From NCBI RefSeq assembly GCF_902686445.1, contig NC_062222.1, positions 131,819,035-131,883,034 on the forward strand: a stretch of 64,000 nucleotides of DNA, read 5' to 3'. The notes below the pieces were generated by a model that was given only the letters and a program-made list of their open reading frames with translations, did not search any database and was not told the DNA's origin. Shown piece after piece: positions 45,780-56,155 of the stretch; the first letter of the stretch is position 1; the number at the start of each line of letters is the position of its first letter. Origin of the DNA: Sciurus carolinensis (Eukaryota; Chordata; Mammalia; Rodentia; Sciuridae). A program made the position numbers and the translations under genes.

Positions 45780-46564
45780 CCTTGTCCCTGAAGTGAATAG
45801 ACTGGGCTGGACCCGATCAGAAGATTTCAGCTGCATTTTGATGAGCTACAGGGATTCTGGGAAATACCTTAGGTGCAATGTAGGGTCAGCGGGGAGGCAG
45901 AGGTGGGGGAGATCTGAGCCCCTACTCCTGCCTCAGCCTGAGCAGTTCTGCTACTCTACTTTTTCCCCATTGCTTAGAATTTCATTTGAGGAAAAATTCT
46001 TTAAAGGAGAGTCGCTGGGCTCCAGGCATGAGAGCACCTCTGAGGCGCCTTCAGGGGTCCTTGCCAGTGGCCACTGTTGGGCTGAGGCCTTCAGGCTGCC
46101 TCTAGTGGCTCGGTTGCTCTGGAGCCACGCAGGCCTGCTGCAGGGCTGTGCACCAGGGCTTGGCTCCAGGCTAGGAATCCCTGTGCTGTCAGCATGGACT
46201 TGGGCTGAGGCTGCAGAGCCTGCCAGAGAGCGTGACTTTCTGGGAGGATGCAGAGGAAATTTATCAAATCATTAAGGAAACTGGTGAGAACTCATGATCC
46301 ATTTATTTGCATGACCAATGGTTGAAATATGATCCTACCTGTAGCTGCCCCTTGAGTGGCTAAAAGCCAGCACCCCACAGTCTGTCTAGAAGCTTCCAGG
46401 TCTCCCTGCATCCCAAATAGTGAGGACTACGCCACATCACTGAGTCAGATACCGAGGACATCAAAGAAGAAGCATGGAGACAAACGGAGGTCCCCACGGC
46501 TTCTCTCTCTGATGGCGAAGCCTGAAAAGTTCTGTTTCAACTTCTAGGTGAAGAAGCATCTCTG
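45780..46564. other. No gene recognised
   Basis: Moderately GC-rich unique sequence holding most of the 174-codon frame noted with the LTR. There is no splice context and no domain. Leu/Gly/Ser-rich composition fits chance in GC-rich DNA. Confidence 0.4.
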
Positions 46565-46745
46565 AATGTAGCTCAGGGGTGGGCTGTGTGACTCCAGGCA
46601 ACTTAACTCCTCCGAGTCAAGTTCTTCATCTGTAAATAGAAGACAATTATTTTGTCTACTTCGAAAGGCGGTTGTGAGTTTTACATGATAGAATCCTTTA
46701 GGTGGCACTGAGCACAGAGCCCATTGTGAAGAAAAAACAACTATT
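46565..46745 (+). repeat. MIR fragment
   Basis: 'ctgtgtgactccaggcaact', 'gagtcaagttcttcatctgtaaatagaagacaatt', 'gaaaggcggttgtgagttttacatg', then 'gtggcactgagcacagagcc'. Sense MIR core and tail. Confidence 0.75.
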
Positions 46746-46848
46746 CTTTTCATGTATTATTTGGTTCTCTGGGACTTGAGTATTTCTTTCACTTGAATGG
46801 TGATAAAGGTAACAGATGATTCTGTGTCCGGGGGACACTGGACATACA

Positions 46849-46849
46849 T

Positions 46850-46884
<35 letters not shown>

Positions 46885-47026
46885 TGTGTGAGTGTGTGTG
46901 AGTGTGTGTGTGAGTGTGTGTGAGTGTGTGTGTGGTTAGTGTGAGTGTGTGTGTGAGTGTGTGTGAGTATGTGAGTGTGTGTGTGAATGTGTGTGTGTGT
47001 GAGTGTGTGTGAGTGTGTGTGTGTGG
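46849..47026. repeat. Complex (TG)n/(TGAG) repeat
   Basis: About 180 bp of GTGTGTGAGTGTGTG-type units. TG tracts are punctuated by GTGAGTGTG at varying spacing, so a higher-order variant repeat has formed. Confidence 0.95.
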
Positions 47027-47149
47027 GCTGATGTATACACGATATGCTCAGATACGCTGGAAATGTATTTGCTTAAATTGGAGCACACAGTGCTGTACCT
47101 CTGCTACAGAGATAAGCAAATCCAGGTGTTAACACATGCAGTCCTTCCT

Positions 47150-47860
47150 AAGGCACCCTCTGCTCATTCACGTCCTTCAGGAACACTGGTGGGGTGTCCA
47201 CTGAACGTTAGGCCTGGTGCTCACTGCTCAGGATGGACACAGGAGCCTCACTCCGCAGCTATTACCCTGGCAGCTGGACCTATGCGCTTCCACTCATTCA
47301 TTGAATGCTTACTCAGTCTATTCTGTGTCTGGCATTGCTCCGGATGGTGTTTGAGATGTAAAGAAATTGAAAAGTGGTCTTCATTTTTTATTAATTTTTA
47401 AAATTTGTTCTGATTAGCTACACATGATGGTAGAATGCATTTATGTATTTTGATAAATCATACATAAATGGAGTATAATTTCTCATTTTTCTTATGTACA
47501 TGCTGTAAGATCACACGGGTCATGTGATCATTTATGTACATGAAGTAATAATGCCTGTTTCACTGTACTAGCCTTCCTATTCCCACGCCTCTTCCCCTCC
47601 CTTCACTCCCCTCTACCTAATAAAAAGTAACTTTATTCTTCCCTAGTGCCCCCCTCCTTATTGTGAGTTAGCATCTGCATATCAGAGAAAACATTCGACC
47701 TTCGTTTTTTTGGATTGGCTTATGACGCTTAGCAAGATATTCTCCAACTCTATCCATTTACCAGCAATGCCATATTTCATAAGTGGTCCCTGTTCTCAAG
47801 AAACTTAGGCTCGGCTAACAGGAAGAGTAATTTGTGGCAGCAATACAGCCACACCACTAC
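47150..47860 (-). repeat. L2 fragment split by an L1
   Basis: The left part ends 'actcattcattgaatgctta', 'gtgtctggcattgctccggatggtgtttgag'. The right part (from 47,781) continues 'aagtggtccctgttctcaagaaacttaggct'. Together they read as one antisense L2 tail in the correct order. Confidence 0.65.
47380..47780 (-). mobile_element. 5'-truncated L1 with target duplication
   Basis: T-rich start, then 'aatttgttctgattagctacacatgatggtagaatgcat', 'ctatccatttaccagcaatgccatatttcat': an antisense L1 3' UTR. It is flanked by AAGTGGTC at 47,372-47,379 and 47,781-47,788, an exact 8-bp (or longer) target duplication. No coding sequence remains. Confidence 0.85.
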
Positions 47861-48989
47861 CTGCAGCTCACTGAGAGCTGATCGGAAGTTCTGGTGCATC
47901 ACATTTGTGAGCCCCGTAAAGACCCCCACCAGGGGTCCTTCCCTATAAAAGGGCTGGTCCCGAGGGTGATCTGACAGCTGTAATACTAGAAATATAAAAG
48001 TTTGAAAATCTTAAATGGGAATTGCTCTCATTCAAATTAAAATAAAGACAAATGCAGCAGGTCCCCTGGTCACTCGCATTTCTTCTCTGACTTAAGGTCC
48101 AGTTCCATGAAGTACAAATGTCTGTCCTTACGACACAGCGGGGGAGTGTGGCGCTCACAGGGAATTCACTCACACCCTGCCTCTGGCAGGGCAGGCTTTC
48201 AGGGAGAGCTGAGAGCAGAGGCCTGTGCAGGCAGCAGCGGTTTAGGGTGCTTCTGGGAGGAGCCTGGCTTCTCACAGCCTGGCTTAGAGGAAGCCATGCT
48301 CCCTGACTGATCATATTCTTGTTTTCCCACTTCCATCCTCAAGAGCAATTTTGGATCTCTGTCGGGTCGCCGCTCTCTGGTGGCCAATACCCTTTCCTCT
48401 GGTGGCTATTTCCATTTTGGTCGCTTCTATCCCAGCTGCCTTCCAGGCTGCGGCTCAATAGATCATTTCTGTCCCTGCCTCGTCCATTTAGATAGACTCT
48501 TTCTATCCCACTGTGTCTATTTTTAATTTTCCAAGAGCCCCATGTGCTAGAATTTTAATACTGGAGCCTGTTTCCCGGCTGGCCTTGTCTCGGCTAGCCA
48601 ATGATATCAAGTTTCTTTTAAACACATGGCCGGCGGTTTCATTCTCTTCCACATTTGGATGCTGTTTATGGCTTCTGTGAGGGAAAGGTTAATTTCCCTT
48701 CTTGGTGTCTGATTTTCTTCTTTTAAGACATAAATAGCTGGCTTGGCTTTAGATGGAGTCGGCTGTCTGTGTTAACCTGAACTCTCGGGGCGTCTGAATG
48801 ATGCTCAATAGTGCTTGACCAATAACGTGGGAGGCGTGCTCTGTAGTGATGGCTCCTGTTTACTTTGGCTTTCAAGTCCTATTTTGTCTCCCTCTGTAAA
48901 AATCTCTTGTGTCTGCTCTTTTCTCTCTGTTCCCATTGTCCCCTTCCCCATCATGCTTCCATGCCCCTATCTTAGACATCTACTGTGTC
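47861..48989. other. No gene; possible conserved block
   Basis: Unique-looking sequence with overlapping frames at 47,943-48,387 lacking known motifs. The part at 48,540-48,775 is listed as a candidate element. Confidence 0.35.
48540..48775. promoter_or_regulatory. Candidate conserved non-coding element
   Basis: Repeat-free with retained CpGs and AT-rich cores: 'ggctagccaatgatatcaag', 'aacacatggccggcggtttc', 'gacataaatagctggcttgg'. It contains a CCAAT box-like GCCAATGA. Conservation is not tested. Confidence 0.25.
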
Positions 48990-51060
48990 CTTGGTCTCCT
49001 TCTCAGTTCTTTCCCTGTGTTCCTCCAGCTCACCCATTTCTGCCAAGTGAATTTTCCAGAACACAACTTTGATCCAATCATACATCTACTCTAATACCAC
49101 CCATGACTTCCTGTTCCCTACAACATAAAGTCCAAACTACTCATGTAGATTCTCAGCTCAACCTTGAGATTCTTGTGAGATTTTTATGTCTCCAAGCCAA
49201 GCAGAATATCTGGGAACTTCATCAAGTCCTCTAAGAAGTACTTTTCTCCATCAGTGGCTTCTTGTCACATACAGTACTCTCTCTGCCCAGAGCCTCTTCT
49301 CTCTTCCCTTTCCTCTCTCCATAGCCTTGATGCTTTTTGAGGCTCCTGCAGTACCCCGCCTACATCAATGTCCCCTTGTTTCTCTTATGTCTTCCTTGTT
49401 TGAATTCTCATTATAGTGACTTCAGAGATCTTTACCAGTTAACTGGCTTTTGGTTATTTATTTGTGAGTCACAAAATCTACTGAGTACAATGTCTCCCTA
49501 ATTGGTCCAACTATAAGAGGCAAGTTCAGATTAGATACTGGCTTGTTTATACATAAAGTTGACACTTAAACTTTCCCTTTAGACTCTTATGGTCTTCAGA
49601 CCAGTAAAAATTATAGTTGGTGAGGTAGGTATCTCAGAAGTTTTATCCCCTTGGCTTGAGCCTGATCAGAGGATGCTTCTGGGTGTCTATATGTCTCAGA
49701 TTCTCACTTGTCTCCACCAACTCCTCCCTCACACTGTGGCTCCACACACAGTCCAAGGCTCTTCAACCCCTTCCTACCCTCCAGGCTGAACTAGGCACTT
49801 GTGAACACAGTTTCTGCTCCCTGATGCTCCTCCGGATTTGCTGGTATCCTCGTTGACTTTCTGCCGTTGACCCACTTCCTGAACAGACCTCTTCACTCAT
49901 GCATGAGGTATCTGTCTCCACATCCCCTCACTTTCCAAATGCTGCTATCATCTGAGTACCTTCTGTGTTTACACGTGTGAGCTGCTCACATCCTTGGTCC
50001 CTCAGCTCCTTGTTCTTCTCACTTCTAGTGACTTCCCCTCCAAGCCACTTCTTTCACCCACTCTGGTGGCCACACCCTGGACTTGGTCATATTCTGGAAA
50101 TGCTCCACCTCAGAAGTTATAAAATTCACACCTCCCACTCTCTGACCACAAGTTTCCTCTCTCTCCAGTTCCCTCCCTCCCTCCCTTTGAACTTTGTGGT
50201 TCCTTGGATGAGATCTCCAATTCATCGATCCTCTTCTTTGCTGGACACTCTCTGCTGCTCCTGTCTTGATGCTCCTCTGGGCTCTCACAGATTCCATTGC
50301 GCGTCACTTCAACAATTCTCTTCACTTTAGTGCTGTGGCTCTACTGTCTTTCTGTCACACACATTTCATAAACTAACCCTGAGTGATTCTGATCATCTGC
50401 TTGATCTTCACCCCTAGCTGGCCTGCTATAGTCCATCAGGGAAAGGTGAGCTCTAGACTGCAGGTCAAGGTCACCACCAATTGACCTTGAACCTCAGGGA
50501 CTTCAATGCTGCCCTGAAGTACATGCTACTTCATTTTTCCAAGTTTCTTGTCTATTCTGCAGTAGATAAGTCAAATTTTCCTCTCTTCCTAAACCTCTCC
50601 TTTCACTCATGTGCTCATGCTACCCCCATAAAGAAAGCAGTCACCAGTGAGCTCTCCACTGTCTATCATGGAACCTGTAAACTTGTATGCATCCTGACTT
50701 TCACTTCCCCTCTGAGATTTTCTCATCCAGCATGCCTGTCTTTCTCATGACCTTTCTGTTTCACTTATTCCTCCTCTGATGGTTTCCTCAACGTCTCCTT
50801 TTCATGACTGGTACTTCCTATCAGCATTGAAACATATTTATTTTTTTTCTCATTGTTGAAAAAGAAAATAAATACTTCCTCAACCCATGTCCCATTCTGC
50901 CCAACACTCCAAACTCCTTGGACAAGGGTATGAAATGAGAAACTGCTCAGCTGGAGGAACTGGAAGAAGTTCAATCTGAATTGACTGTATAATCCTGGGA
51001 GTGGGGAGTGGAGGTGAGGCTGGAACTGGATACTTAATAAATATTGGCTAGGCTGCATTG
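48990..51060 (+). repeat. L2/LINE-like pyrimidine-rich region
   Basis: 48,990-49,440 has L2-type features ('atgacttcctgttccctacaacataaagtccaaact', 'ctctctgcccagagcctctt'). 49,440-51,060 remains pyrimidine-rich ('acacctcccactctctgaccacaag') like old LINE sequence, ending 'acttaataaatattggctaggctgcattgaatgaa' as an L2-like tail. Many frames of 60-120 codons are repeat-derived. Confidence 0.45.
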
Positions 51061-51229
51061 AATGAACAGGGTTTACTAAGTGCCAACAATTTCATAAGTA
51101 AATATGCTAAGGATTTGGTGGCTACATAGAAACATGGCACATGAAGTTATGATCTAGTTAGAGAAAGGAGTTGTCAGTGCTTAAGAGATGGGAGCACTGG
51201 CTGGATGCTAAGGGAACTGGCTCAGTCTT

Positions 51230-51845
51230 GAACTGTGTGCTGAACTGGATCCTTTCTTCTTCTCCCTCACTGTGGTGGTCTAACTCCACGTCATTCTTTC
51301 CTGGATGATTTCACTAGTATCCTAGTTGATCTCCCTGCTCTACTCTTTCCTCGTTGTGGTCAATTTGTTTTGCCAAAATGTGCCACATCCTATCTCTTCT
51401 CTGCTCCAAACTCTTGCCCTGATGCCAGTCTTTGCTGGAGTTTAAGTCAAATCCTCAATGATCTGCACCCACTGCTGACCTCTGACAGCTGGCCTCTACA
51501 GCTGGCCTCCTGACATAGGGACTCAGAACTCTCTACCATCCCCACCTGGCAGGCCACCTACTTGGCTACCCTTTCTCTTCTTTTAGGTCTCTGCTCAAAT
51601 GTGACCTTCCTTAGGAGTCTCATCTTGGTCATGGTCTATATGGAATGTCACTCCACCCCTCTTTGTTCCCTATTGCCTGTCTTACCTTTATTTTTCTTTT
51701 AGCACTTATGCAGCAAATAATTATTTTTATTTATGTATGTATTTTCTACATCTTCCAATCAAACTGCATCCAGGCAGGCTCTGGGTCTGTGTTGTTCTCT
51801 AATGTATCTCTGGGCTCTGGCACATAATAACCACTTAATAAATAG
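51230..51845 (+). repeat. L2 LINE 3' fragment
   Basis: 'ccacatcctatctcttctctgctccaaactcttgcc', 'taggtctctgctcaaatgtgaccttccttaggagtctcatcttgg', 'catccaggcaggctctgggtctgtgtt', 'ctctgggctctggcacataataaccacttaataaatag'. A clear sense L2 3' end with a polyadenylation signal. Confidence 0.8.
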
Positions 51846-51904
51846 TGAATACATGAACAATGGCTGAGGATAAAGAGCCTGGTTCTGACTACCCTGTGCA
51901 TGTG

Positions 51905-52030
51905 TTGATTAATTCAACAAATGTTTATTAGGCATCTACTGTGTGCTAGTCTCCAGAGGCCCTGCGTGGAATAAGCCACAGAATAGGCTGAGTGTAACAA
52001 TGTCCTCGAGGCATTGAATGACAGGACACA
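51905..52030 (-). repeat. L2 3'-end fragment
   Basis: 'ttgattaattcaacaaatgtttattaggcatctactgtgtgctagtctccag' (pattern) is the antisense L2 tail. It faces the sense L2 just upstream, tail to tail. Confidence 0.7.
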
Positions 52031-52060
52031 GATGTCTCTGGTTCAAAATCCACGACTTGG

Positions 52061-52141
52061 TGTCCCCATTCTAGATCCCAAATGGCAGGGCTGGTTAAGG
52101 GCTGAATCACTCCCAAGCTGCAAGTTCATGGCGTGAGCAGG
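52061..52141 (+). repeat. 81-bp diverged direct repeat, copy 1
   Basis: Contains 'tgtccccattctagatccca' and 'aatggcagggctggtta'. It matches 53,736-53,813 at roughly three quarters of positions. The family is unknown. Confidence 0.7.
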
Positions 52142-53735
52142 CTTTGCATCCTCCTGGTGTCAGAAAGCATTTGTTAGCATCCAAAGGCTGCAGGGGACCA
52201 TAAACCAATCTAGACTTAGTCTCTCATTTCCTAAAGGGAAGATTGAGATCCAAGAGGGAGGACCTTGCCTCAAGTCAGCAAGAATCCATAGGTCCACGCA
52301 CGGGGCGGGGGTCTTTCCACTACCCGACACTGCCTCTCTTCACCACTCCTTCCTTTGATCCCACTTTACAATGTCCTCCTTTTCTTCTCCACAGTCAGAA
52401 CCTTGTTAGGAACTGGGCAATGTGTGCCATGAAAAGCGACTTTATAGCTCCGTGCTGTTATGATCATATTTGGGGGGCGGGGTGGCAGGAGCAGGCGGAA
52501 AGGAGCCCAGCCGACTTGCCTGCATGACGGCTCTGTATTTTAATGGGATCCCTGCTGGTCACACCCTCTCCAGGTCTCCCTCACCCCGAGGGCCACATCA
52601 CGGTCACTGAGCAGTCAGGGAAAAGAAAACAGTAATCTTAGAGCCTGAGGAGAAAGCAAGACCCCTCCCTTCAAGGCACAGGGCTGAGACAAGGCCGCCG
52701 AGGAAAGAAAGCAAGCTAGGCCCAGGCAGCAGGGACCCTCCGAGAGGAAGATGTGGAAACGTGCTTCTCACAGAGGAGCCCAGGACAAGAGCCCGCCACC
52801 CACCTGTGGCTGACTGGAGTCACTGCTCTTTGGCTAACTTGCAAAGCATGATAAGAAAAGCAGGATGGAAATGAACCTACTATGTGCCAAGCTCAACTGT
52901 GCCACTTAAAATGTATTTGTCCTCAAAATTCCTAGAGGCAGAACTTAGGAAAGCTGTGATATGGGGAGGAAATTGATGATTGTCCAGTTAAAGGTGCTAT
53001 CAGCCTGAAAGAAGAGCATCAAGAGCTACCATTTGCTGAGCATCTGCCATGCATCAGCCACTGGGCTGAGTCTCCTGCACAGGAACGTTTTCATCATTCA
53101 AATACTGACCTGGCTTGTGTACCAGGCGTGAGGGAACGGGCAGCTTGCCTCAAGGCACAGCCAGTAAAGGGCCACGTCAGGAACACAGTCTGGTGCTGTG
53201 GCCTCAGGTGTCTTTCCACGTTCTTGTTCTTTAACTCTGCTGCTATCTTTCCAGATGCTGTGCTGGGTGCTGGGATTAAAGGACTCAGAGTGGGTAAGAC
53301 TAACTTGGCTCCTTTCCTCCAAGGAGAAAACACCCTGCTGATGGGCCAGTTGGTAATAAGTGACAGAAAAGAGGCTTAAAACAAAGCAGTTTGACTCTGA
53401 TGTTCACGCATCCTGATTTCGCCTGGAATTTATCACCCCGAGCTGTGCACCTACGCCAGGGCACATGCTAGCCAAACTGGCTCCCAGTCGTCTCAGCATG
53501 CACTTGCACATGCTCTCCGCTCTGCCTGAAAAGTCCTCCCACCCCTCTCATTCCAGGCCAAGAGCCCCGTGTGGTTGCACCACGCCTAGCTTGACCCTGG
53601 TTAGGAGCGTGGCTCCGTCACTGCTTCAGGTGGAGAAGCAGGGAGAACAGGTGAGTATTTATGCTGCAGATTGGCAGACATGATGTTCATAATCAGGCCT
53701 GGAAAAGCTCTTTCCTAGTCTATTTGCTTATTCTG
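52142..53735. other. No gene; two MIR fragments
   Basis: 52,865-52,955 ('aacctactatgtgccaagctc...') and 53,015-53,105 ('accatttgctgagcatctgccatgcatcagccactgggc') are antisense MIR heads. 52,395-52,480 after 'tcttctccacag' ('ccatgaaaagcgactttatagctccgtgctgttatgatc') is unique and may be conserved, but it lacks a donor and a protein-like frame. Confidence 0.4.
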
Positions 53736-53813
53736 TGTCCCCATTCCAGATCCCAAATGACAGGGTTGGTCAAGAGCCAAATTACTCGTAAGCAGCAGGG
53801 GTAAGTTAGCAGG
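53736..53813 (+). repeat. Diverged direct repeat, copy 2
   Basis: Starts 'tgtccccattccagatccca' and continues 'aatgacagggttggtcaag', aligned with 52,061-52,141. The spacing is about 1.68 kb. Confidence 0.7.
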
Positions 53814-54739
53814 TTTCGATCTTCCCGTTCTTCACTTTCTCAGTGATACAACATGTAGGAACAACATTTGTGACTGATAGGAGAGACGCCAAGGTTGGGA
53901 ATTAGAAGAAAGGAGCGGGTTTGGGAGGTTCTGTGGGAGAGTAGAGCTGAGGGTGGAACACTGAGGCCTCCTCCAGAGCGCCCGCCTACCTTTCCAGTGG
54001 GTTCCACCACTGGCTTGTGCTTTCCTCAGCTACCCAGGTGCAGAAGCAGAATTCGATCTAATCGGGGTTTGGGTTTTTCTAGGTGAGTACAGTAAGGGAC
54101 AGAGAAGCAAAGAGGCCTACAAAAATCTAAGTCAGGCAGGAAGGGCACTGAGGAAGCTGGAAAGAGTCACTGGAGAAAGAAACACTGGGGGAGCTGGTTC
54201 CATGAAGGGATGGCATCGGGGGTTGTCCCAGGGTATCCTAAGTGACTGCTGTGAGAAGGGATGGGGTGGCGTGTGCAACCAGGAGCTGCCAGGCAGCTGG
54301 AGAGAGGAGGAATGGACAATGACTGGAAGCAGGGACAAGGACACCTACGCCCTCTCCAGCTCTGGAAGCTTCAGTAGAGAAACAGTCACATTTGAGGAGA
54401 CAATGGGAGGGGCAGCGTCCTCAGAGGAGACACAGGTTGTAGTTAGAGTGAGATGTGTGGACCAGTCCAAGAAGACGCTCAGTGGAGGGGATCTTGCAGA
54501 CAGCAGACTGGGTCTTGTCCTGGGCTTTGCAGCCCTGCATCCTTGCATGGTGTCTGATCTGGAGAGGCCCTCAAATTATAGCGGAAGGAAGAATGGAGGT
54601 GATTGTGCCGACCTCTTAGGCTTTGTGGTCTTCTCCTCAGTTCATCATTTGCTGGAGGAGTGAGTGAATGGATACCTTTGGGCCGGCCCAGAACAGGGTG
54701 GAACTAGCTCATCTGTCTGCTCCAACTTAAGGCTGGGTG
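53814..54739. other. No gene; LINE-like stretch
   Basis: 54,090-54,560 is purine-rich with an old LINE flavour ('gacagcagactgggtcttgt'). The 153-codon + frame (54,202-54,663) lies in it and has no domain I can name. Confidence 0.4.
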
Positions 54740-55200
54740 ACCAAATACACATTTTCCTACCTGACTTTCAAGGCCCTTCATAGTCTCGCCTGTTCCAAAC
54801 TATCCTATCTTGTTTCCTATTATTTCCACACTCAGATTCCGCCCTGACAGTTTGGGCTTCTAGCCGTCCCGTCTAAACACCGTGCCCCTTCCTGACTCTC
54901 AGTCTTCGCTCCGGCATTTCCTCCTGCTAGAATGGCCCGTTGTAACCCCCCAGCCTGGCCAGCTCTAGTCTGCCCTTCAAGGCCAAGGCAAGTCAGACTC
55001 ATCCACGAGACCTTTCCTGATGTGAAAACCGTCTGGCCTGGGATTCTCTCCGGCTCCTGTGGCATTCCGCACACACCACAGGGTGAACTCCTGTCTCCTC
55101 TTCTCTTATTTGCTGCTTTAAAGGGAAGGTTTAACTTGCTTTTCCAGACACTGAGCTTCTTAAGGAGGGTTGCCTTCCGCTCTCTGTGCCCCCTGTCCTG
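54740..55200 (+). repeat. L2 LINE 3' fragment
   Basis: 'acctgactttcaaggcccttcatagtctcgcctg', 'ctccggcatttcctcctgctagaatggcc', 'tgcccttcaaggccaaggcaagtcagactcatccacgagacctttcctga'. Sense L2 internal and 3' UTR signatures. Confidence 0.75.
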
Positions 55201-55565
55201 TAGTGTCCTCCCTTGGCCTCAAGTTGTGGGTTGTCTGAGTGGCTTCCACAGCCCCCTTTCCCCAACCTCCCTACCACTACTTACTGTTGTCTGGCTTGTC
55301 TTCCTTCTTCTTGGGAGTGGGGCCTAGAGTTCAGGTCATGAGCCTCTCCTTTCCTCTCTTTGTATCTTCCCGAGAATGTCATTGTCATTCTGAAATCTTT
55401 ACCAGCCACCTTCATGTAGCGACTTCAGAATTAGTCCACCTGGTGCTTCCTCCCAGAGCTGAGTTACTTCTGTACCCACTGAACAGTTCCGTGTGGCTGA
55501 CCCCATGACTCCTCCCATTCAAAGTACTTGAAATTGAGTTCTCCATACACACACGACCCAAGTGC
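55201..55565. other. No gene recognised
   Basis: Pyrimidine-rich continuation of LINE-like sequence before the CA tract. Confidence 0.35.
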
Positions 55566-55619
55566 GCACACACGCGTGAGCACACACACACACACACACA
55601 CACACCCACACCCACACAC
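55566..55619. repeat. (CA)n microsatellite with CpG variants
   Basis: CA tract with 'gcgcacacacgcgtgag' at its start and CCCACA units at its end. Confidence 0.95.
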
Positions 55620-55699
55620 CATACTAGTTCTCCATCCTGAGTTCCCTATTCTTATTAACGGTGCCGTTCTGCTTAGCACACTGAAAATTTCTCCTGGTT

Positions 55700-56155
55700 C
55701 CTTGTAGCTTATGGGGTAAAATGTCATGATGTCTGAGGATCTTTCTGATTTGGTCTCTACCTATCTCTTCAACTTCATTTCCTTGACAAAAATGCAACTA
55801 TACGAAATGTCTCCAAGTTTCCCAAAGGCGGCATTCAAGTTCACGTCTCCATGTTCTCGTTCCTGCTGTTCCGGCCTGGGTGCTGCTGTTCCTCCCCTTT
55901 CTACCTAGGGAAACTTTCACATCCAGCTCTGGCATCAGCTTACCTGACTCTCAGCCCCAACTCACCCTGCCTGTCGGTGGTATTCACGTGGTGTGCTGGT
56001 GTAGACCAATGGCAAGACATATCACATTGTACTTATTGGTCTGCATGATCGTCGGGTATAGAATGTGAGCTCTTTGTCTATACTCTAAGCACAGTGTCTG
56101 GTAATAATAGGGGCTCATTGATTGTATTTTGAGTAGATTAATAAATAAACAAATG
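55700..56155 (+). repeat. L2 LINE 3' fragment
   Basis: 'cttatggggtaaaatgtcatgatg', 'atttggtctctacctatctcttcaacttcattt', 'gtatagaatgtgagctctttgtctatactctaagcacagtgtctggtaataataggggctcattgattg', ending 'attaataaataaacaaatgaa'. A sense L2 3' end. Confidence 0.75.

Noticed and set aside
45751..46275. 174-codon + frame
   Set aside because: It begins inside a MaLR LTR and continues into GC-rich unique sequence with no recognisable domain or splice signals.
46849..47026. CRISPR-like or satellite array
   Set aside because: The units are short TG variants without unique spacers. This is a microsatellite in eukaryotic DNA.
54202..54663. 153-codon + frame
   Set aside because: It lies in a purine-rich LINE-like stretch. 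There is no known motif and it is not bordered by convincing splice sites.
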